From Budvicia diplopodorum (lineage in GTDB: Bacteria; Pseudomonadota; Gammaproteobacteria; Enterobacterales; Enterobacteriaceae), in contig NZ_WOYF01000002.1 in the NCBI RefSeq assembly GCF_009800925.1, forward strand, positions 302,081 through 366,080: a stretch of 64,000 bases of DNA, written 5' to 3'. Positions 1-11,272 of the stretch are shown here, piece after piece (positions within the stretch are counted from its first letter, which is position 1; the number at the start of each line of letters is the position of its first letter). The position numbers were made by a program, and so were the translations under genes. Under the pieces are notes generated by a model. The model was given only the letters and a program-made list of their open reading frames with translations, was not told where the DNA came from and ran no database searches.

Positions 1-363
1 CATGTCAACGTTACAGGAAACGATCGCTTCATTATTCGATTCAACCTGTACAGACAGCCGGTTCAGCGCCTGAATGGTATCGTTCTTATCACAGGTGAGG
101 GCAAACGCGATCTTCATAACCGACGGTTTAACTTTTGGTAAATCCACTTCAAATACCGACGTTACTCCTTCTTCGATCAGGCTAACGCTGCCGTCATCAT
201 TGGTTTTCTGGCCGTAGAAAACCATATCTGAATCGCCGGACACTTTCTCATTGGCATATAGGCGATAGGCCGAAACGTCTGCCGCTTTTCCTGAAATGAT
301 CTTAACTTTTAACGCAGACGATGGGACGGAGGTATTACCTCCTGCGACGAGTTCTTTCACCAA
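1..363 (-). CDS. TerD-superfamily stress/tellurite-resistance protein (partial)
   Basis: The reverse-strand frame reads from a TTG at 361-363 (or the GTG at 358-360) to the window edge with no stop, giving about 120 residues; the C-terminus lies outside. A GGAG lies 5 nt before the TTG and 8 nt before the GTG, so either could be the start. The residues include KELVAGGNTSVPSS, a DVSAYRL stretch, SDMVFYGQ and a FALTCDKNDTIQALNRL segment, which is the pattern of TerD-type calcium-binding beta-sandwich domains (TerA/D/E/Z/X). It is divergent from the Ter-associated biosynthetic operon, the same layout as terZABCDE loci. Which paralogue it is cannot be decided from the fragment. Confidence 0.75.
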   Translation of the reverse strand, partial: MVKELVAGGNTSVPSSALKVKIISGKAADVSAYRLYANEKVSGDSDMVFYGQKTNDDGSVSLIEEGVTSVFEVDLPKVKPSVMKIAFALTCDKNDTIQALNRLSVQVESNNEAIVSCNVDM

Positions 364-1048
364 TAATGCTCCGATGCAATGTGATTAAAACCATAGCCTG
401 AACAGTCCATCACCGCATCGCGTAAAAGTAGAGAGAGTCGGTGTATAACCGTTCAGATAAAAAACCAGACTACTAGACAGATAATATCAATAACTTAGCA
501 ACTGAGGAAGAATTCAATACTAAACAGGTATAAAACCACATTATCTTACACACAATGGTTTAAAAAACTGGTGATTTCAAACTGTCTAGCAAATGATTTT
601 AACAGACTAATATATATTTTTTGTGAAAGCGAGTCAGATTTCAGCCGATAACTAACGGGCTAAGCGTTCTATTTTAGTTAGCCATGTTTCCATTTAGCCT
701 GGCATATTTCATTAACCCTACTTAATCAGATGAATTATCAGAATAATTTAATCACTTCCGCTCGCTATCTAAATAAACACAATGGCGTTTATCGGTAAAA
801 ATCCAACAATAGCAACGCGTTATTCACGCCTAATTTAACGCTTATTGATGAAGTGATAAAACCTCATTTTTTGGACTACTAAAGTCATAATATATTCATT
901 CTAAATATATGAAAATACCCTTTTCATTGGGAAACGTGGCCAAACCAAAAGATTTAGCCATAAAATTCACGGTATACTGTAGTATCAGCTCAGTTTACCG
1001 TTTGACGGCACCCGCAGACATCGGCTAAAAGTCACAAGGAAATACTCC
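364..1048. other. Long AT-rich divergent regulatory region
   Basis: This 685-bp stretch has no convincing ORF on either strand. It separates the divergent TerD-family gene and the biosynthetic operon, so it should hold both promoters. A TATACT at 973-978 could be a -10 box for the rightward operon, although the -35 region is weak. An imperfect palindrome around 888-914 (ATATATTCATT / AAATATATGAA) may be an operator. The length is unusual for a two-promoter region, and part of it may be decayed sequence. Confidence 0.4.
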
Positions 1049-2053
1049 ATGCTATTGTTTACAGAAGGATTATCATCACAAAGAGAAATAATTGCTGGTA
1101 TTAAATCTCTTTACCCTTCGCTGTTCATTGTCTCGACCCATTCTCAGGAAAGGCCGGAAATTCATGAATTTTCTGACGCTAACCAGTTTGAACCTCAGAA
1201 CGCCGACGAAAGATTGAGTTTTTTACGCGATACCATTCGCAAATATGAGATAAAACTGCTTCACGCGGGTAAACATACGTTATGGTATGAAGAGCATCGT
1301 AGCCGCATTGAGTCTTTAGGCGTTACTCTGGTTACCGGCGTTTCTGACGTAGAGATGTTTGAGATTGCCGACAGTAAAATCCGTTTCGCCCGGCTGATGG
1401 AACAGTACCGCCTGCCGGTGGTACCTTCTATTGAAATCACCCATGCAGACCAGCTAGAAACCGAACTGAAAGCCCGCCCTTTCGGTGACGATGCGTTACA
1501 TTGCGTTAAACCGGTTAAAGGCATTTATGGCATGGGTTTTTGGAAGCTCTCCGACGAAATTCCAGCGGCCCGCTGTTTTTATGATACGGATTCCAGAATG
1601 GCCAACGTTGGCGTTTTTTTACACGCCATGAAACTGAGTGAAGATTTCAAGCCACTGGTGTTAATGCCTTATCTGGACGGCCCTGAACGCTCTGTTGATA
1701 TGGTTGTCCAAGCCGGTAAGGTCATCAAGGCCGTTGCCAGAGTCAAAAAGGGTTCCTACCAGTTTTTTGAAAATCAGGGGCCAGCTATCGACTTAGCAAT
1801 AGCCTGTGCATCGGTGATTAACGCCGACGGTATTGTTAACGTACAAACTCGTAATGCGCCAGACGGAAGCCCGGTACTGCTGGAAATCAACCTTCGTCCA
1901 TCGGGTGGCATCGGCTATTTAGCCCATTCAGGTATCAATCTACCGGCGCTATTTGTTCAAACCTTTCTCGGTCTGGAACCGTCTGTAGTGGCGACGGGTA
2001 GCTTGGTACCCAACGTCATGGTTCGTCCTTTAACACAGGCTATCGTCATTTAA
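1049..2053 (+). CDS. ATP-grasp protein of the Ter-associated biosynthetic operon
   Basis: This 334-residue protein begins at an ATG preceded by AAGGA (1036-1040). ATP-grasp features are visible: a nucleotide-binding lysine segment CVKPVKGIYGMGFW near residues 152-165, and the metal-binding ExN motif in LLEINLRPSGGIGY (E279, N281). ATP-grasp enzymes join a carboxylate to an amine or thiol through an acyl phosphate. The gene heads a tight five-gene operon whose content matches the conserved ter-linked metabolite module described by Anantharaman and colleagues. There the ATP-grasp enzyme is proposed to ligate an amino acid-like group to a nucleoside-like product. The exact substrate is unknown. 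Confidence 0.85.
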   Translation: MLLFTEGLSSQREIIAGIKSLYPSLFIVSTHSQERPEIHEFSDANQFEPQNADERLSFLRDTIRKYEIKLLHAGKHTLWYEEHRSRIESLGVTLVTGVSDVEMFEIADSKIRFARLMEQYRLPVVPSIEITHADQLETELKARPFGDDALHCVKPVKGIYGMGFWKLSDEIPAARCFYDTDSRMANVGVFLHAMKLSEDFKPLVLMPYLDGPERSVDMVVQAGKVIKAVARVKKGSYQFFENQGPAIDLAIACASVINADGIVNVQTRNAPDGSPVLLEINLRPSGGIGYLAHSGINLPALFVQTFLGLEPSVVATGSLVPNVMVRPLTQAIVI

Positions 2054-2093
2054 CCATCGACGCTGTTTACCCTTCATACCATCAGGGAATTTA

Positions 2094-3206
2094 ATGTTAA
2101 CAATTGAGTTATCAACGGGTGTCATTTCAGTGTGCTCTGACGGGCAGGCCGAGCTGAGTTCGCTGTTTGAAATGGCGGAAAGAAATAATCCTAAACGCTC
2201 ATTTCTGTTTGTCAGTAAAGTGCTGGGTAAACATATTCCAGTCACGCCGTCGGCCATGAAAGCCAGCCACCGCACGTTGGCGGCTAAAATCCCTACGGGC
2301 TTACCCGAACCCGTTTTATTTATTGGCATGGCTGAAACCGCAGTCGGTCTGGCTGCTGGGGTACATCGGGAATATACCCGGCTTGGGCATCAAGCCTGTT
2401 TAGTGACATCAACGCGTCATCCGGTTGACGGAGAGCTGTTTTGCGAATTCAAAGAAAATCACAGCCACGCTACCGACCACCTGATTTACTTACCCGAAGA
2501 CCCACGGCTGCGTGAACGGTTTTTAACTGCCAAATCCTTAGTGTTGGTTGATGATGAAGCCACTACCGGCAACACCTTCTTTAATCTGTATCAGTCATTA
2601 TCGGCCGCGGGTCTTTCGCAGCTATCACACATTGTGACGGCCACCCTGACCAACTGGAGCGATGGCAAATTAGCCAGCCGGTTAGATATTCCGGTTAACG
2701 AAGTCTGTCTGGTATCTGGCTCATGGTCGTGGCAGCCAAAGCCAGATGCACCGGTGCCGGTGATGCCATCGGTTAACGTCACCGCCCGCGGGTTAGCCCC
2801 CATGGCTACTCAACAAAATTGGGGGCGGCTTGGCTGTGAGCAACATCAGCTAACGTTAACCAGTAATCACACCCAATACGCCGGTAAGAAAATACTCATT
2901 CTTGGCACCGGCGAGTTTATGTGGCAGCCCTTCTTGCTGGGTGAGCAACTCGAAGCCGCCGGAGCAGAGGTCTACCTCAGCTCCACAACCCGTTCGCCCA
3001 TATCCATCGGAATGGCAATCAAGTGCGGCGTCGCCTTCGGTGATAACTACGGGCTAGGCATCGCTAACTTTATGTACAATATTTTCCCAAATGATTATCA
3101 GCACATTCTGTTATGTACCGAAACGCCGGCCTCGTTTATCGATCCTGAACTTCAGGCCTATTTAAGCGGCGGCAACGCCACTCTGGAGATCATTGTTCAT
3201 GACTAA
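2094..3206 (+). CDS. Phosphoribosyltransferase with C-terminal TRSP domain
   Basis: A 370-residue protein, with AGGGA 5 nt before its ATG. The N-terminal part has the PRPP-loop signature LVLVDDEATTGNT (about residues 149-161), typical of type I phosphoribosyltransferases. The C-terminal part (about 255-365) carries the STTRSPI stretch that gives the TRSP domain its name. It most likely joins a base-like group to, or releases one from, phosphoribosyl pyrophosphate. It is the second gene of the ter-linked operon, follows the ATP-grasp gene by 40 bp, and overlaps the next gene by 8 bp. The family assignment is firm, but the reaction is inferred. Confidence 0.87.
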   Translation: MLTIELSTGVISVCSDGQAELSSLFEMAERNNPKRSFLFVSKVLGKHIPVTPSAMKASHRTLAAKIPTGLPEPVLFIGMAETAVGLAAGVHREYTRLGHQACLVTSTRHPVDGELFCEFKENHSHATDHLIYLPEDPRLRERFLTAKSLVLVDDEATTGNTFFNLYQSLSAAGLSQLSHIVTATLTNWSDGKLASRLDIPVNEVCLVSGSWSWQPKPDAPVPVMPSVNVTARGLAPMATQQNWGRLGCEQHQLTLTSNHTQYAGKKILILGTGEFMWQPFLLGEQLEAAGAEVYLSSTTRSPISIGMAIKCGVAFGDNYGLGIANFMYNIFPNDYQHILLCTETPASFIDPELQAYLSGGNATLEIIVHD

Positions 3207-3987
3207 ATTGTTCATGGCTACCCCGTCACAGCCTATTGCCCTGATCGATCTGGATGACACAATTTTCCAGACTAAACGTAAGATGCTCAATGAACAGAAC
3301 ATCGAGCCCAAGCACGTAGGCGCTCTGGATCGGCAGCTGCAGCCGCGCAGCTTTATGAGTGAAAAGCAGTTTAACTTGGTTAACTGGCTATTAAGTACCG
3401 CAGAAACCATTCCCGTCACGGCGCGGGGAACAGAAGAACTGTCGAGAGTGCAGGTTCCCTTCACCAGTTGGGCCATCGCTACCCACGGTGCGGTTATACT
3501 CAATAAACATCGCCAGCCGGACGACGAGTGGAAAAGCATTGTTCTCACGCGGTTAAAACTGATATCACCCTTAGTCATTCAACTGCGTGAGGCCTGCGAA
3601 CAATTGCTGGATAAAATGCAGGTTGAGGGCTGGGCCAGAATCAACTACGAATATGACCAACAGCCGATCTATTTGGTTATGAAGCACACCGACAGCACTA
3701 AAGCGCAAGAGATCTATCGGGTAGCTGAACGGCTGCTAAAAGAGCAAGATTGCTCAGAATTCTACCTGCACAGCAACGGTAATAACGTTGCATTTTTACC
3801 CCACTGCATTGATAAAGGTCAGGCGGTCAAGCATCTGCTCAGCCGGTTACGCGCCGATGCGCCAGACCGGCCGGTTTTGGGGCTAGGTGACAGCACCAGC
3901 GACCACCGTTTTCTGCATCTATGCGATTGGTTTGGCATGCCTCAAAATAGCCAGTTATCACAATTCTTATCCCCCTTGATTAAGTAA
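3199..3987 (+). CDS. HAD-superfamily hydrolase of the Ter-associated operon
   Basis: The open frame could start at TTG 3193, but ATG 3199 has a better-spaced GGAG (3185-3188) and gives 262 residues. Motif I of HAD phosphatases is clear: DLDDT, with nucleophile D17 and acid/base D19. A late LGLGDSTSDHRF segment supplies the motif IV acidic residues. A phosphatase in this position is expected to remove a phosphate from the nucleotide-like product of the neighbouring transferase. The start overlaps the end of the TRSP gene by 8 bp, which suggests translational coupling. The physiological substrate is unknown. Confidence 0.83.
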   Translation: MTKLFMATPSQPIALIDLDDTIFQTKRKMLNEQNIEPKHVGALDRQLQPRSFMSEKQFNLVNWLLSTAETIPVTARGTEELSRVQVPFTSWAIATHGAVILNKHRQPDDEWKSIVLTRLKLISPLVIQLREACEQLLDKMQVEGWARINYEYDQQPIYLVMKHTDSTKAQEIYRVAERLLKEQDCSEFYLHSNGNNVAFLPHCIDKGQAVKHLLSRLRADAPDRPVLGLGDSTSDHRFLHLCDWFGMPQNSQLSQFLSPLIK

Positions 3988-3999
3988 GTTGGAGTTAAC

Positions 4000-5082
4000 G
4001 TGCCACAACGCGGATTTTCCGGATCTTACCCCGCTGACTGGGTCAGTTTTCTATTAAATACCGTCAGCACTGAAATGACACCGGTAGAAGAGAAAGAACG
4101 CCTGATTCAAAGCGGCGAAAAACATTATTCAGAGATGCTTAGCGAAGAGCCTGAGCCGAGTCAGTTTCATCTTGAGCTTTATCAGGGCGCACTGGAAGCA
4201 GGAAGCCACCGGCTAGCCACTGAAGTGATGGCGCTGGCTAAGGCGCTGAAAGGCAATATGCCGAGCCAAGACATCATTTTGGTCAGCCTGGTCCGGGCTG
4301 GGGTTCCGCTCGGCGTGTTGCTGCACCTAGCCCTGAGAAAGCTGGGCGTCGCTTCACACCACTATGGCATCAGCATTGTTCGCGATCGCGGTATTGATGA
4401 TGTGGCCATGAAACAGATAGAACGGCAGCACGGCACTCAGGGTATCGTTTTTGTTGACGGCTGGACAGGTAAAGGCGCCATCACTCAGGAACTGCAGCGT
4501 TCACTGTCAACCCGCTCAGGCTACCCACTGCGGGATCGCTTAGTGGTGCTGGCAGACGTATGCGGCAGCGCTTGGTTAAGCGCCTCTACCGACGACTGGC
4601 TGATTCCCTTTGGTATTTTAGGCGCGCCGGTTTCAGGCTTGATATCGCGCTCCATCTGGTCAGCCGACGATTACCACGGTAGCGTCAGGTGCGACCATTT
4701 AGCGAAATTTGACCGTAGCATTTCATTTATTGAAACTATGATTAAAGAGTGGGAGCGTATCGATATCGCAGCCATTGAACCCGCTATATGTGATGACCCA
4801 AGGGTTCAACCCTTGCTGAAACTCAGTCAGGATACCGTAACATCGCTGGCCGACCGGTATGGAATTAAAAACCGTAATCGCATAAAACCGGGTATTGCCG
4901 AAGCCACTCGGGCAGTATTAAGGCGGCTCCCCGACCACGTTTTAGTACGTTCTAAAACCGATAAAGACGTTTCTCTACTGATGTACCTGACCGAAAAACT
5001 GTCTATTCCGGTTCAGGAAGTCGGCGAGGCTATTGCGCCTTATCGGGCAATTACGATCATTAAAAAGGTAGGTAAAGAATGA
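4000..5082 (+). CDS. StiP-type phosphoribosyltransferase-like protein with PELOTA domain
   Basis: A 360-residue protein starting at GTG 4000, with GGAG ending 5 nt upstream. The N-terminal two thirds match the StiP/PRTase family of ter operons, with RAGVPLG near residue 99 and a degenerate PRPP loop GIVFVDGWTGKGA near 148-160. The C-terminal 90 or so residues (about 270-360, from TSLADRYGI to YRAITII) resemble the PELOTA RNA-binding-like domain that accompanies this family. This is the second transferase-like enzyme of the operon. It overlaps the next gene by 4 bp (ATGA). The old name cysteine protease StiP should not be read as a function. Confidence 0.82.
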   Translation: MPQRGFSGSYPADWVSFLLNTVSTEMTPVEEKERLIQSGEKHYSEMLSEEPEPSQFHLELYQGALEAGSHRLATEVMALAKALKGNMPSQDIILVSLVRAGVPLGVLLHLALRKLGVASHHYGISIVRDRGIDDVAMKQIERQHGTQGIVFVDGWTGKGAITQELQRSLSTRSGYPLRDRLVVLADVCGSAWLSASTDDWLIPFGILGAPVSGLISRSIWSADDYHGSVRCDHLAKFDRSISFIETMIKEWERIDIAAIEPAICDDPRVQPLLKLSQDTVTSLADRYGIKNRNRIKPGIAEATRAVLRRLPDHVLVRSKTDKDVSLLMYLTEKLSIPVQEVGEAIAPYRAITIIKKVGKE

Positions 5083-6017
5083 TTACTCCCTACGATTTGG
5101 GCGCAACTCTGTACATGCCGGCCACCCGAAACGATCTGTTTCAGGTGATAGCCCAAAATAAATATCCGCACTTAAAATCATTAGTTATTTGTCTGGAAGA
5201 TGCCGTCGTTGAACGGGAAATTGAGCTGGGGATTGAAAACCTCAGCGTGCTGCTGGCAGGCATTGCGCAGCTTGAGCTTAAAGACGGGCCGTTAATCTTT
5301 ATCCGCCCGCGTAATATTCCCATGGCTAAAAGGTTAATCGTCGAACTGGATCTGACTAAGGTCACCGGGTTCGTGCTGCCTAAGTTTGAACTGAGTCAGG
5401 TTGAAGAATGGAGTCAGGCACTGTCCGGCACCCATCTTCTGGCGATGCCAACGCTGGAAACGGCCAGCTGCTTTGACGCAGCGAAGATGAACCAGCTAGC
5501 CACAACCATGCGCAACGATGCTTATTTCTCCGCCAAGACGATTGTACTGAGGATCGGCGGTAACGATCTGATGCACGCGTTGGGCATTCGCCGCAACCGG
5601 GCTAAAACCCTGTATGACGGCCCGCTGGGCTACGCAATAAAAATGATCGTCTGCACCTTCGGTGCCCACGGGTTTTCGATGACCGCTCCGGTATGCGAAA
5701 TTATCGACTCTCCGGCCATATTGCTGGCGGAACTGGAAATAGATAATGAACACGGTTTGGTCGGCAAAACCGCTATTCATCCGAAGCAAATAGAGCATAT
5801 CAACAATGCCTTTAAGGTTCAGGTGACCGACTATCTCGACGCGCTAAAGATCCTTAACAGCAACTGCGCGGTTTTCCAGTCAAACGGTGCCATGTGCGAA
5901 CCGGCAACCCACCATATGTGGGCTAAAAACATTGTGGCACGCTCACAGTCTTATGGGTTTATAGATGAAATAGCTCATTCGCTGTATGAACAGCATCGAT
6001 CGGAAAAGATCTTATAG
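5079..6017 (+). CDS. HpcH/HpaI aldolase / citrate-lyase-beta-like protein
   Basis: A 312-residue TIM-barrel protein of the CitE-like family. Signs are LYMPATRNDL near the N-terminus, the metal-binding acidic pair in VICLEDAV (E40, D41), an IRPRN arginine motif near 75, and GKTAIHPKQIEHIN in the C-terminal half. It closes the ter-linked operon and is followed by a strong hairpin. CitE-like enzymes cleave or form C-C bonds of acyl or oxo acids. Within this module the enzyme is thought to supply or tailor a carbon unit of the metabolite, but the substrate is not known. The start is fixed by the ATGA overlap with the upstream stop. Confidence 0.83.
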   Translation: MITPYDLGATLYMPATRNDLFQVIAQNKYPHLKSLVICLEDAVVEREIELGIENLSVLLAGIAQLELKDGPLIFIRPRNIPMAKRLIVELDLTKVTGFVLPKFELSQVEEWSQALSGTHLLAMPTLETASCFDAAKMNQLATTMRNDAYFSAKTIVLRIGGNDLMHALGIRRNRAKTLYDGPLGYAIKMIVCTFGAHGFSMTAPVCEIIDSPAILLAELEIDNEHGLVGKTAIHPKQIEHINNAFKVQVTDYLDALKILNSNCAVFQSNGAMCEPATHHMWAKNIVARSQSYGFIDEIAHSLYEQHRSEKIL

Positions 6018-6020
6018 TAA

Positions 6021-6050
6021 AAAGGCCGCTTTCGCGGCCTTTCTCTTTAT
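6021..6050. terminator. Bidirectional rho-independent terminator
   Basis: A 9-bp perfect stem (AAAGGCCGC at 6021-6029 with GCGGCCTTT at 6034-6042) and a 4-nt loop, followed by TCTCTTTAT on the plus strand and preceded by an A-rich run serving the minus strand. It sits between the convergent ter-linked operon and valS and can end both transcripts. Confidence 0.85.
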
Positions 6051-6069
6051 TACCTAACCCAATATCAAA

Positions 6070-8925
6070 TCACAGCACCGCTATCGTCGCTTTCTGCTCC
6101 AACAGCTTAGCTTTATCTTCTGCAAAGCTCACCAAACGTTCACGCTCTTTGGCGACTACCGCTTCAGGCGCTCTGGCAACAAAGCCTTCGTTTGACAGCT
6201 TAGTTTCAATCTTACCGATTTCGTCTTCGATGCGGGTGACTTCTTTCGATAGGCGGGCCAGTTCGGCGTCTTTATCAACTAAGCCGGCCATTGGGATCAG
6301 TAGTTCAGTCCCTTCCACCAGCTTGGCCACAGACACCGGGCCTTTGTCGCCAGCGGCCAAAATAGTAATAGACTCCAGACGGGCCAGCGCTTTAATAAAG
6401 CTCTCGTTTTCAGTAACCCGACGCAGAGCCGCATCGTTGACATCGCGCAGTAGAACTTCCAGCGCTTTGCCCGGAGCAATATTCATTTCAGCACGGATAC
6501 TACGCACCGCTTCAATCAGCTGCTTTATCCACTCTAAGTCTGCCAGCGCCGCTTCATCAGCCAAGTTAACGTCATACTCAGGCATCGCCTGTAGCATGAT
6601 TGTGTCGGCATCAATGCCTTTTAGCAGTTTTACCCGCTGCCAGATGGTTTCAGTGATAAACGGAATAATCGGATGAGCTAAGCGTAATAACGCTTCCAGC
6701 ACGGTGACCAGCGTATGACGAGTTCCACGCAGTTCGGCCTCAGAACCACCGTTCATCACCGGCTTAGTTAGCTCTAAATACCAGTCACAGAACTGATTCC
6801 AAGTGAACTCATACAGAATACCGGCCGCCATATCAAAGCGGTAAGTATCGAAGGCTTCACGGTAGGCTCTTACCGTTTGGTTAAACTCGGCCAGGATCCA
6901 ACGGTCAGCCAAAGAAAGCACCATTTCGCCGCCGTTCATGCCGCAATCCCGATCTTCGGTGTTCATCAGCACAAAGCGGCTGGCGTTCCACAGCTTATTA
7001 CAGAAGTTACGGTAGCCTTCGAGGCGTTTCATATCCCAGTTGATGTCACGACCGGTTGAAGCCAGCGCGGCCAGCGTAAAGCGCAGCGCATCGGTACCGT
7101 GCGGTTCAATACCGTTCGGGAACTGCTTCTCGGTACGCTTGCGAATTTTCTCAGCCAGCTGCGGCTGCATCATATTACCGGTACGTTTTTCTAACAGCTC
7201 TTCCAGCGAAATACCGTCAATCATGTCCAACGGATCGATCACGTTACCCTTTGACTTAGACATTTTCTGCCCTTCGTCATCGCGGATCAGGCCGGTCATA
7301 TATACGGTATGGAATGGCACCTGCGGCTTACCGTTTTCATCTTTCACGAAGTGCATGGTCATCATGATCATCCGGGCTATCCAGAAGAAAATAATGTCAA
7401 AACCGCTGACCACCACGCTCGACGGGTGGAAGGCTCTCAGGTCGGCAGTGTCGTTTGGCCAGCCCAAGGTAGAGAAGGTCCACAGGCCGGAAGAGAACCA
7501 GGTATCCAGAACGTCTTCGTCCTGAGTCAGCGCCACCTCAGCGGCTAAACCGTTTTCGCTACGGACTTCGGCTTCATCGCGACCAACGTAAACGTTGCCT
7601 GCTGCGTCGTACCATGCAGGAATACGGTGCCCCCACCAAAGCTGGCGAGAAATACACCAGTCCTGAATGTCGCGCATCCAGCTGAAATACATATTTTCGT
7701 ACTGCTTCGGCACGAACTGAATTTCACCCTGTTCAACCGCTTCTACCGCCACTTTAGCCAGCGGCGCTGTGCGCACATACCATTGGTCGGTCAGCATCGG
7801 CTCGATAACCACGCCGCCACGATCGCCATAAGGCACGGTCAGATCGTGAGGTTTGATTTCATCTAGCAGGCCCAGTTGATCAAACGCGGCCACTACCGCT
7901 TTACGCGCGGCAAAACGCTCAAGGCCACGGAACGGCTCGGGGATGTCATTGCTCCACGCGCTGCTCTCTTCGCCGTTAGTATTAAATACTTCAGCGGTCT
8001 GGCGGATATCACCGTCGAAAGTCAGCACGTTGATCATTGGCAGCGCATGGCGCTTACCGACTTCATAGTCGTTAAAGTCGTGGGCCGGGGTGATTTTCAC
8101 ACAGCCGGTGCCTTTGTCCATCTCGGCGTGTTCATCGCCAAGAATAGGAATTCGACGACCCACCAGCGGCAGAATAATTTCTTTGCCGATCAGGTCGTTG
8201 TAACGAGGATCTTCAGGGTTTACCACAACGCCGGTATCGCCAAGCATGGTTTCAGGGCGCGTGGTCGCTACCACTAAATAGTCTTTACCTTCGGCGGTTT
8301 TTGCGCCGTCGGCCAACGGATAACGCAGGTGCCACATGGAGCCTTTAGACTCGCGGTTCTCTACTTCAAGATCGGAAATCGCGGTACGCAGTTTCGGATC
8401 CCAGTTCACCAGACGTTTACCGCGGTAAATCAAATCTTCTTTATACAAACGCACGAACACTTCGCGTACCGCATTGGACAAACCTTCATCCATGGTGAAG
8501 CGTTCACGCTCCCAGTCTACGGAATCGCCCAAGCGGCGCATTTGGCGGGTAATCGTGCCGCCCGATTCTGCTTTCCACTGCCAGATTTTATCGATAAAAG
8601 CATCGCGACCGTAGTCGTGGCGGGTTTTGCCTTCTTCAGCCGCAATTTTGCGCTCAACCACCATCTGGGTGGCGATACCCGCATGGTCCGTTCCCGCCTG
8701 CCACAGGGTATTTTTGCCCTGCATACGCTGATAGCGGATCATCGCGTCCATGATGGTTTGCTGGAAAGCGTGCCCCATATGCAGGCTGCCGGTCACGTTC
8801 GGCGGCGGGATCATGATGCTGTAGCTTTCTTTGCTGGTGTCACCGTGTGGTTTGAAGTAACCACTCTCTTCCCAATGTTGGTAAAGTGACTGTTCAATGT
8901 CTTGCGGGTTGTATGTTTTTTCCAT
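6070..8925 (-). CDS. valS: Valyl-tRNA synthetase
   Basis: A 951-residue class I aminoacyl-tRNA synthetase, the same length as the E. coli enzyme, which charges tRNA-Val in the cytosol. The HIGH-type motif is HMGH (residues 49-52, in [14 protein letters not shown]). The KMSKS motif is at 554-558. The CP1 editing domain lies between them, and the C-terminal anticodon-binding and coiled-coil region ends the protein ([23 protein letters not shown]). It lies 14 bp downstream of holC in the usual enterobacterial pepA-holC-valS order. Confidence 0.98.
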   Translation of the reverse strand: MEKTYNPQDIEQSLYQHWEESGYFKPHGDTSKESYSIMIPPPNVTGSLHMGHAFQQTIMDAMIRYQRMQGKNTLWQAGTDHAGIATQMVVERKIAAEEGKTRHDYGRDAFIDKIWQWKAESGGTITRQMRRLGDSVDWERERFTMDEGLSNAVREVFVRLYKEDLIYRGKRLVNWDPKLRTAISDLEVENRESKGSMWHLRYPLADGAKTAEGKDYLVVATTRPETMLGDTGVVVNPEDPRYNDLIGKEIILPLVGRRIPILGDEHAEMDKGTGCVKITPAHDFNDYEVGKRHALPMINVLTFDGDIRQTAEVFNTNGEESSAWSNDIPEPFRGLERFAARKAVVAAFDQLGLLDEIKPHDLTVPYGDRGGVVIEPMLTDQWYVRTAPLAKVAVEAVEQGEIQFVPKQYENMYFSWMRDIQDWCISRQLWWGHRIPAWYDAAGNVYVGRDEAEVRSENGLAAEVALTQDEDVLDTWFSSGLWTFSTLGWPNDTADLRAFHPSSVVVSGFDIIFFWIARMIMMTMHFVKDENGKPQVPFHTVYMTGLIRDDEGQKMSKSKGNVIDPLDMIDGISLEELLEKRTGNMMQPQLAEKIRKRTEKQFPNGIEPHGTDALRFTLAALASTGRDINWDMKRLEGYRNFCNKLWNASRFVLMNTEDRDCGMNGGEMVLSLADRWILAEFNQTVRAYREAFDTYRFDMAAGILYEFTWNQFCDWYLELTKPVMNGGSEAELRGTRHTLVTVLEALLRLAHPIIPFITETIWQRVKLLKGIDADTIMLQAMPEYDVNLADEAALADLEWIKQLIEAVRSIRAEMNIAPGKALEVLLRDVNDAALRRVTENESFIKALARLESITILAAGDKGPVSVAKLVEGTELLIPMAGLVDKDAELARLSKEVTRIEDEIGKIETKLSNEGFVARAPEAVVAKERERLVSFAEDKAKLLEQKATIAVL

Positions 8926-8939
8926 AATCTTTTTTTACG

Positions 8940-9392
8940 CTATTTAGTGGTTGGCGGCGTTACTGTGGACAGGTTAAAACCGACGCTGCGATAAATTTTA
9001 TAACGTTCGCGCGCCAACTGTTTCAACTCATCTTCATGTGGAACGAAGTCTACCACTTCATAAAATGCGGTGGCAAAATCCGGAAACTGCGGTAACAGAG
9101 AAATAAGTAAATCCCGAGGGGAATTGCCCCGGCGCTCGGGCCAGCACAGCTCAACGGGAGCGCCGTATTTCGGACCTTCTCCGGCCAGATTATGAGGAAC
9201 GAACTCCTCGGTATCTCGCTGCCATAAGGCGTCATCTAAACGCTGCGCTTGCTCAAGGCTCTCACAGGCGATTAATACCCGTTTTCCCATACGCCAGCGC
9301 TGTGCGGCAATGGCACAGGTCAGCGCTTCACAGGCAGACAGCCCTTGTGACGTATTGCTATGGTCGAGCAGGTAAAATGTCGCGTTTTTCAT
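8940..9392 (-). CDS. holC: DNA polymerase III chi subunit
   Basis: A 150-residue protein close to E. coli HolC throughout (MKNATFYLL start, FVPHNLAGEG, DFATAFYEVVDFVPHEDELKQLARERYK). Chi pairs with psi in the clamp-loader complex and contacts SSB, linking the polymerase III holoenzyme to single-stranded DNA. It sits between pepA and valS as in other enterobacteria. A GC-rich 8-bp hairpin (9427-9445) lies in the 130-bp gap before it but has no T-run on the transcribed strand, so it is more likely a processing or pausing structure than a full terminator. Confidence 0.96.
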   Translation of the reverse strand: MKNATFYLLDHSNTSQGLSACEALTCAIAAQRWRMGKRVLIACESLEQAQRLDDALWQRDTEEFVPHNLAGEGPKYGAPVELCWPERRGNSPRDLLISLLPQFPDFATAFYEVVDFVPHEDELKQLARERYKIYRSVGFNLSTVTPPTTK

Positions 9393-9522
9393 AACGGCCG
9401 GAAAGTACTCTCAATTTAATGGCTAAGGGCACGCGCTGCGTGCCCCTGATAAACCCGGTGATAATAGCAAAGAAGTGATAAAGGCGGCAGAAATAACTGC
9501 ACCGCCGTTACGCTCCGTTTAT

Positions 9523-11049
<1,527 letters not shown>

Positions 11050-11272
11050 TTAAAGAGACAAGGTAGGTTAATTATGGATAGAATAGAAAGATCCATAATG
11101 TCACGCCACCCTGTGGTTCTGATTAACGCAAATGGTGTTAATATTTCTGCGCATTAATACTATTATTAGCAATGCAGGCTGCCATTATGATGGATGATGT
11201 TGAAAATGGCGAACTAACGATGAAAGTATCGGCTTTCCTGTAAAAAAACAAGTTTTCACAGGCGTAATTAAC

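Noticed and set aside
2094..2329. Minus-strand frames inside the ter-linked operon
   Set aside because: They are antisense to well supported enzymes, with no independent signals.
6149..8889. Several long plus-strand frames opposite valS
   Set aside because: They are antisense shadows of a conserved gene with strong codon bias, with no ribosome sites or recognisable products.
9427..9445. GC-rich hairpin between pepA and holC as a strong terminator
   Set aside because: No T-run follows on the transcribed strand, and the downstream genes lack an obvious new promoter.
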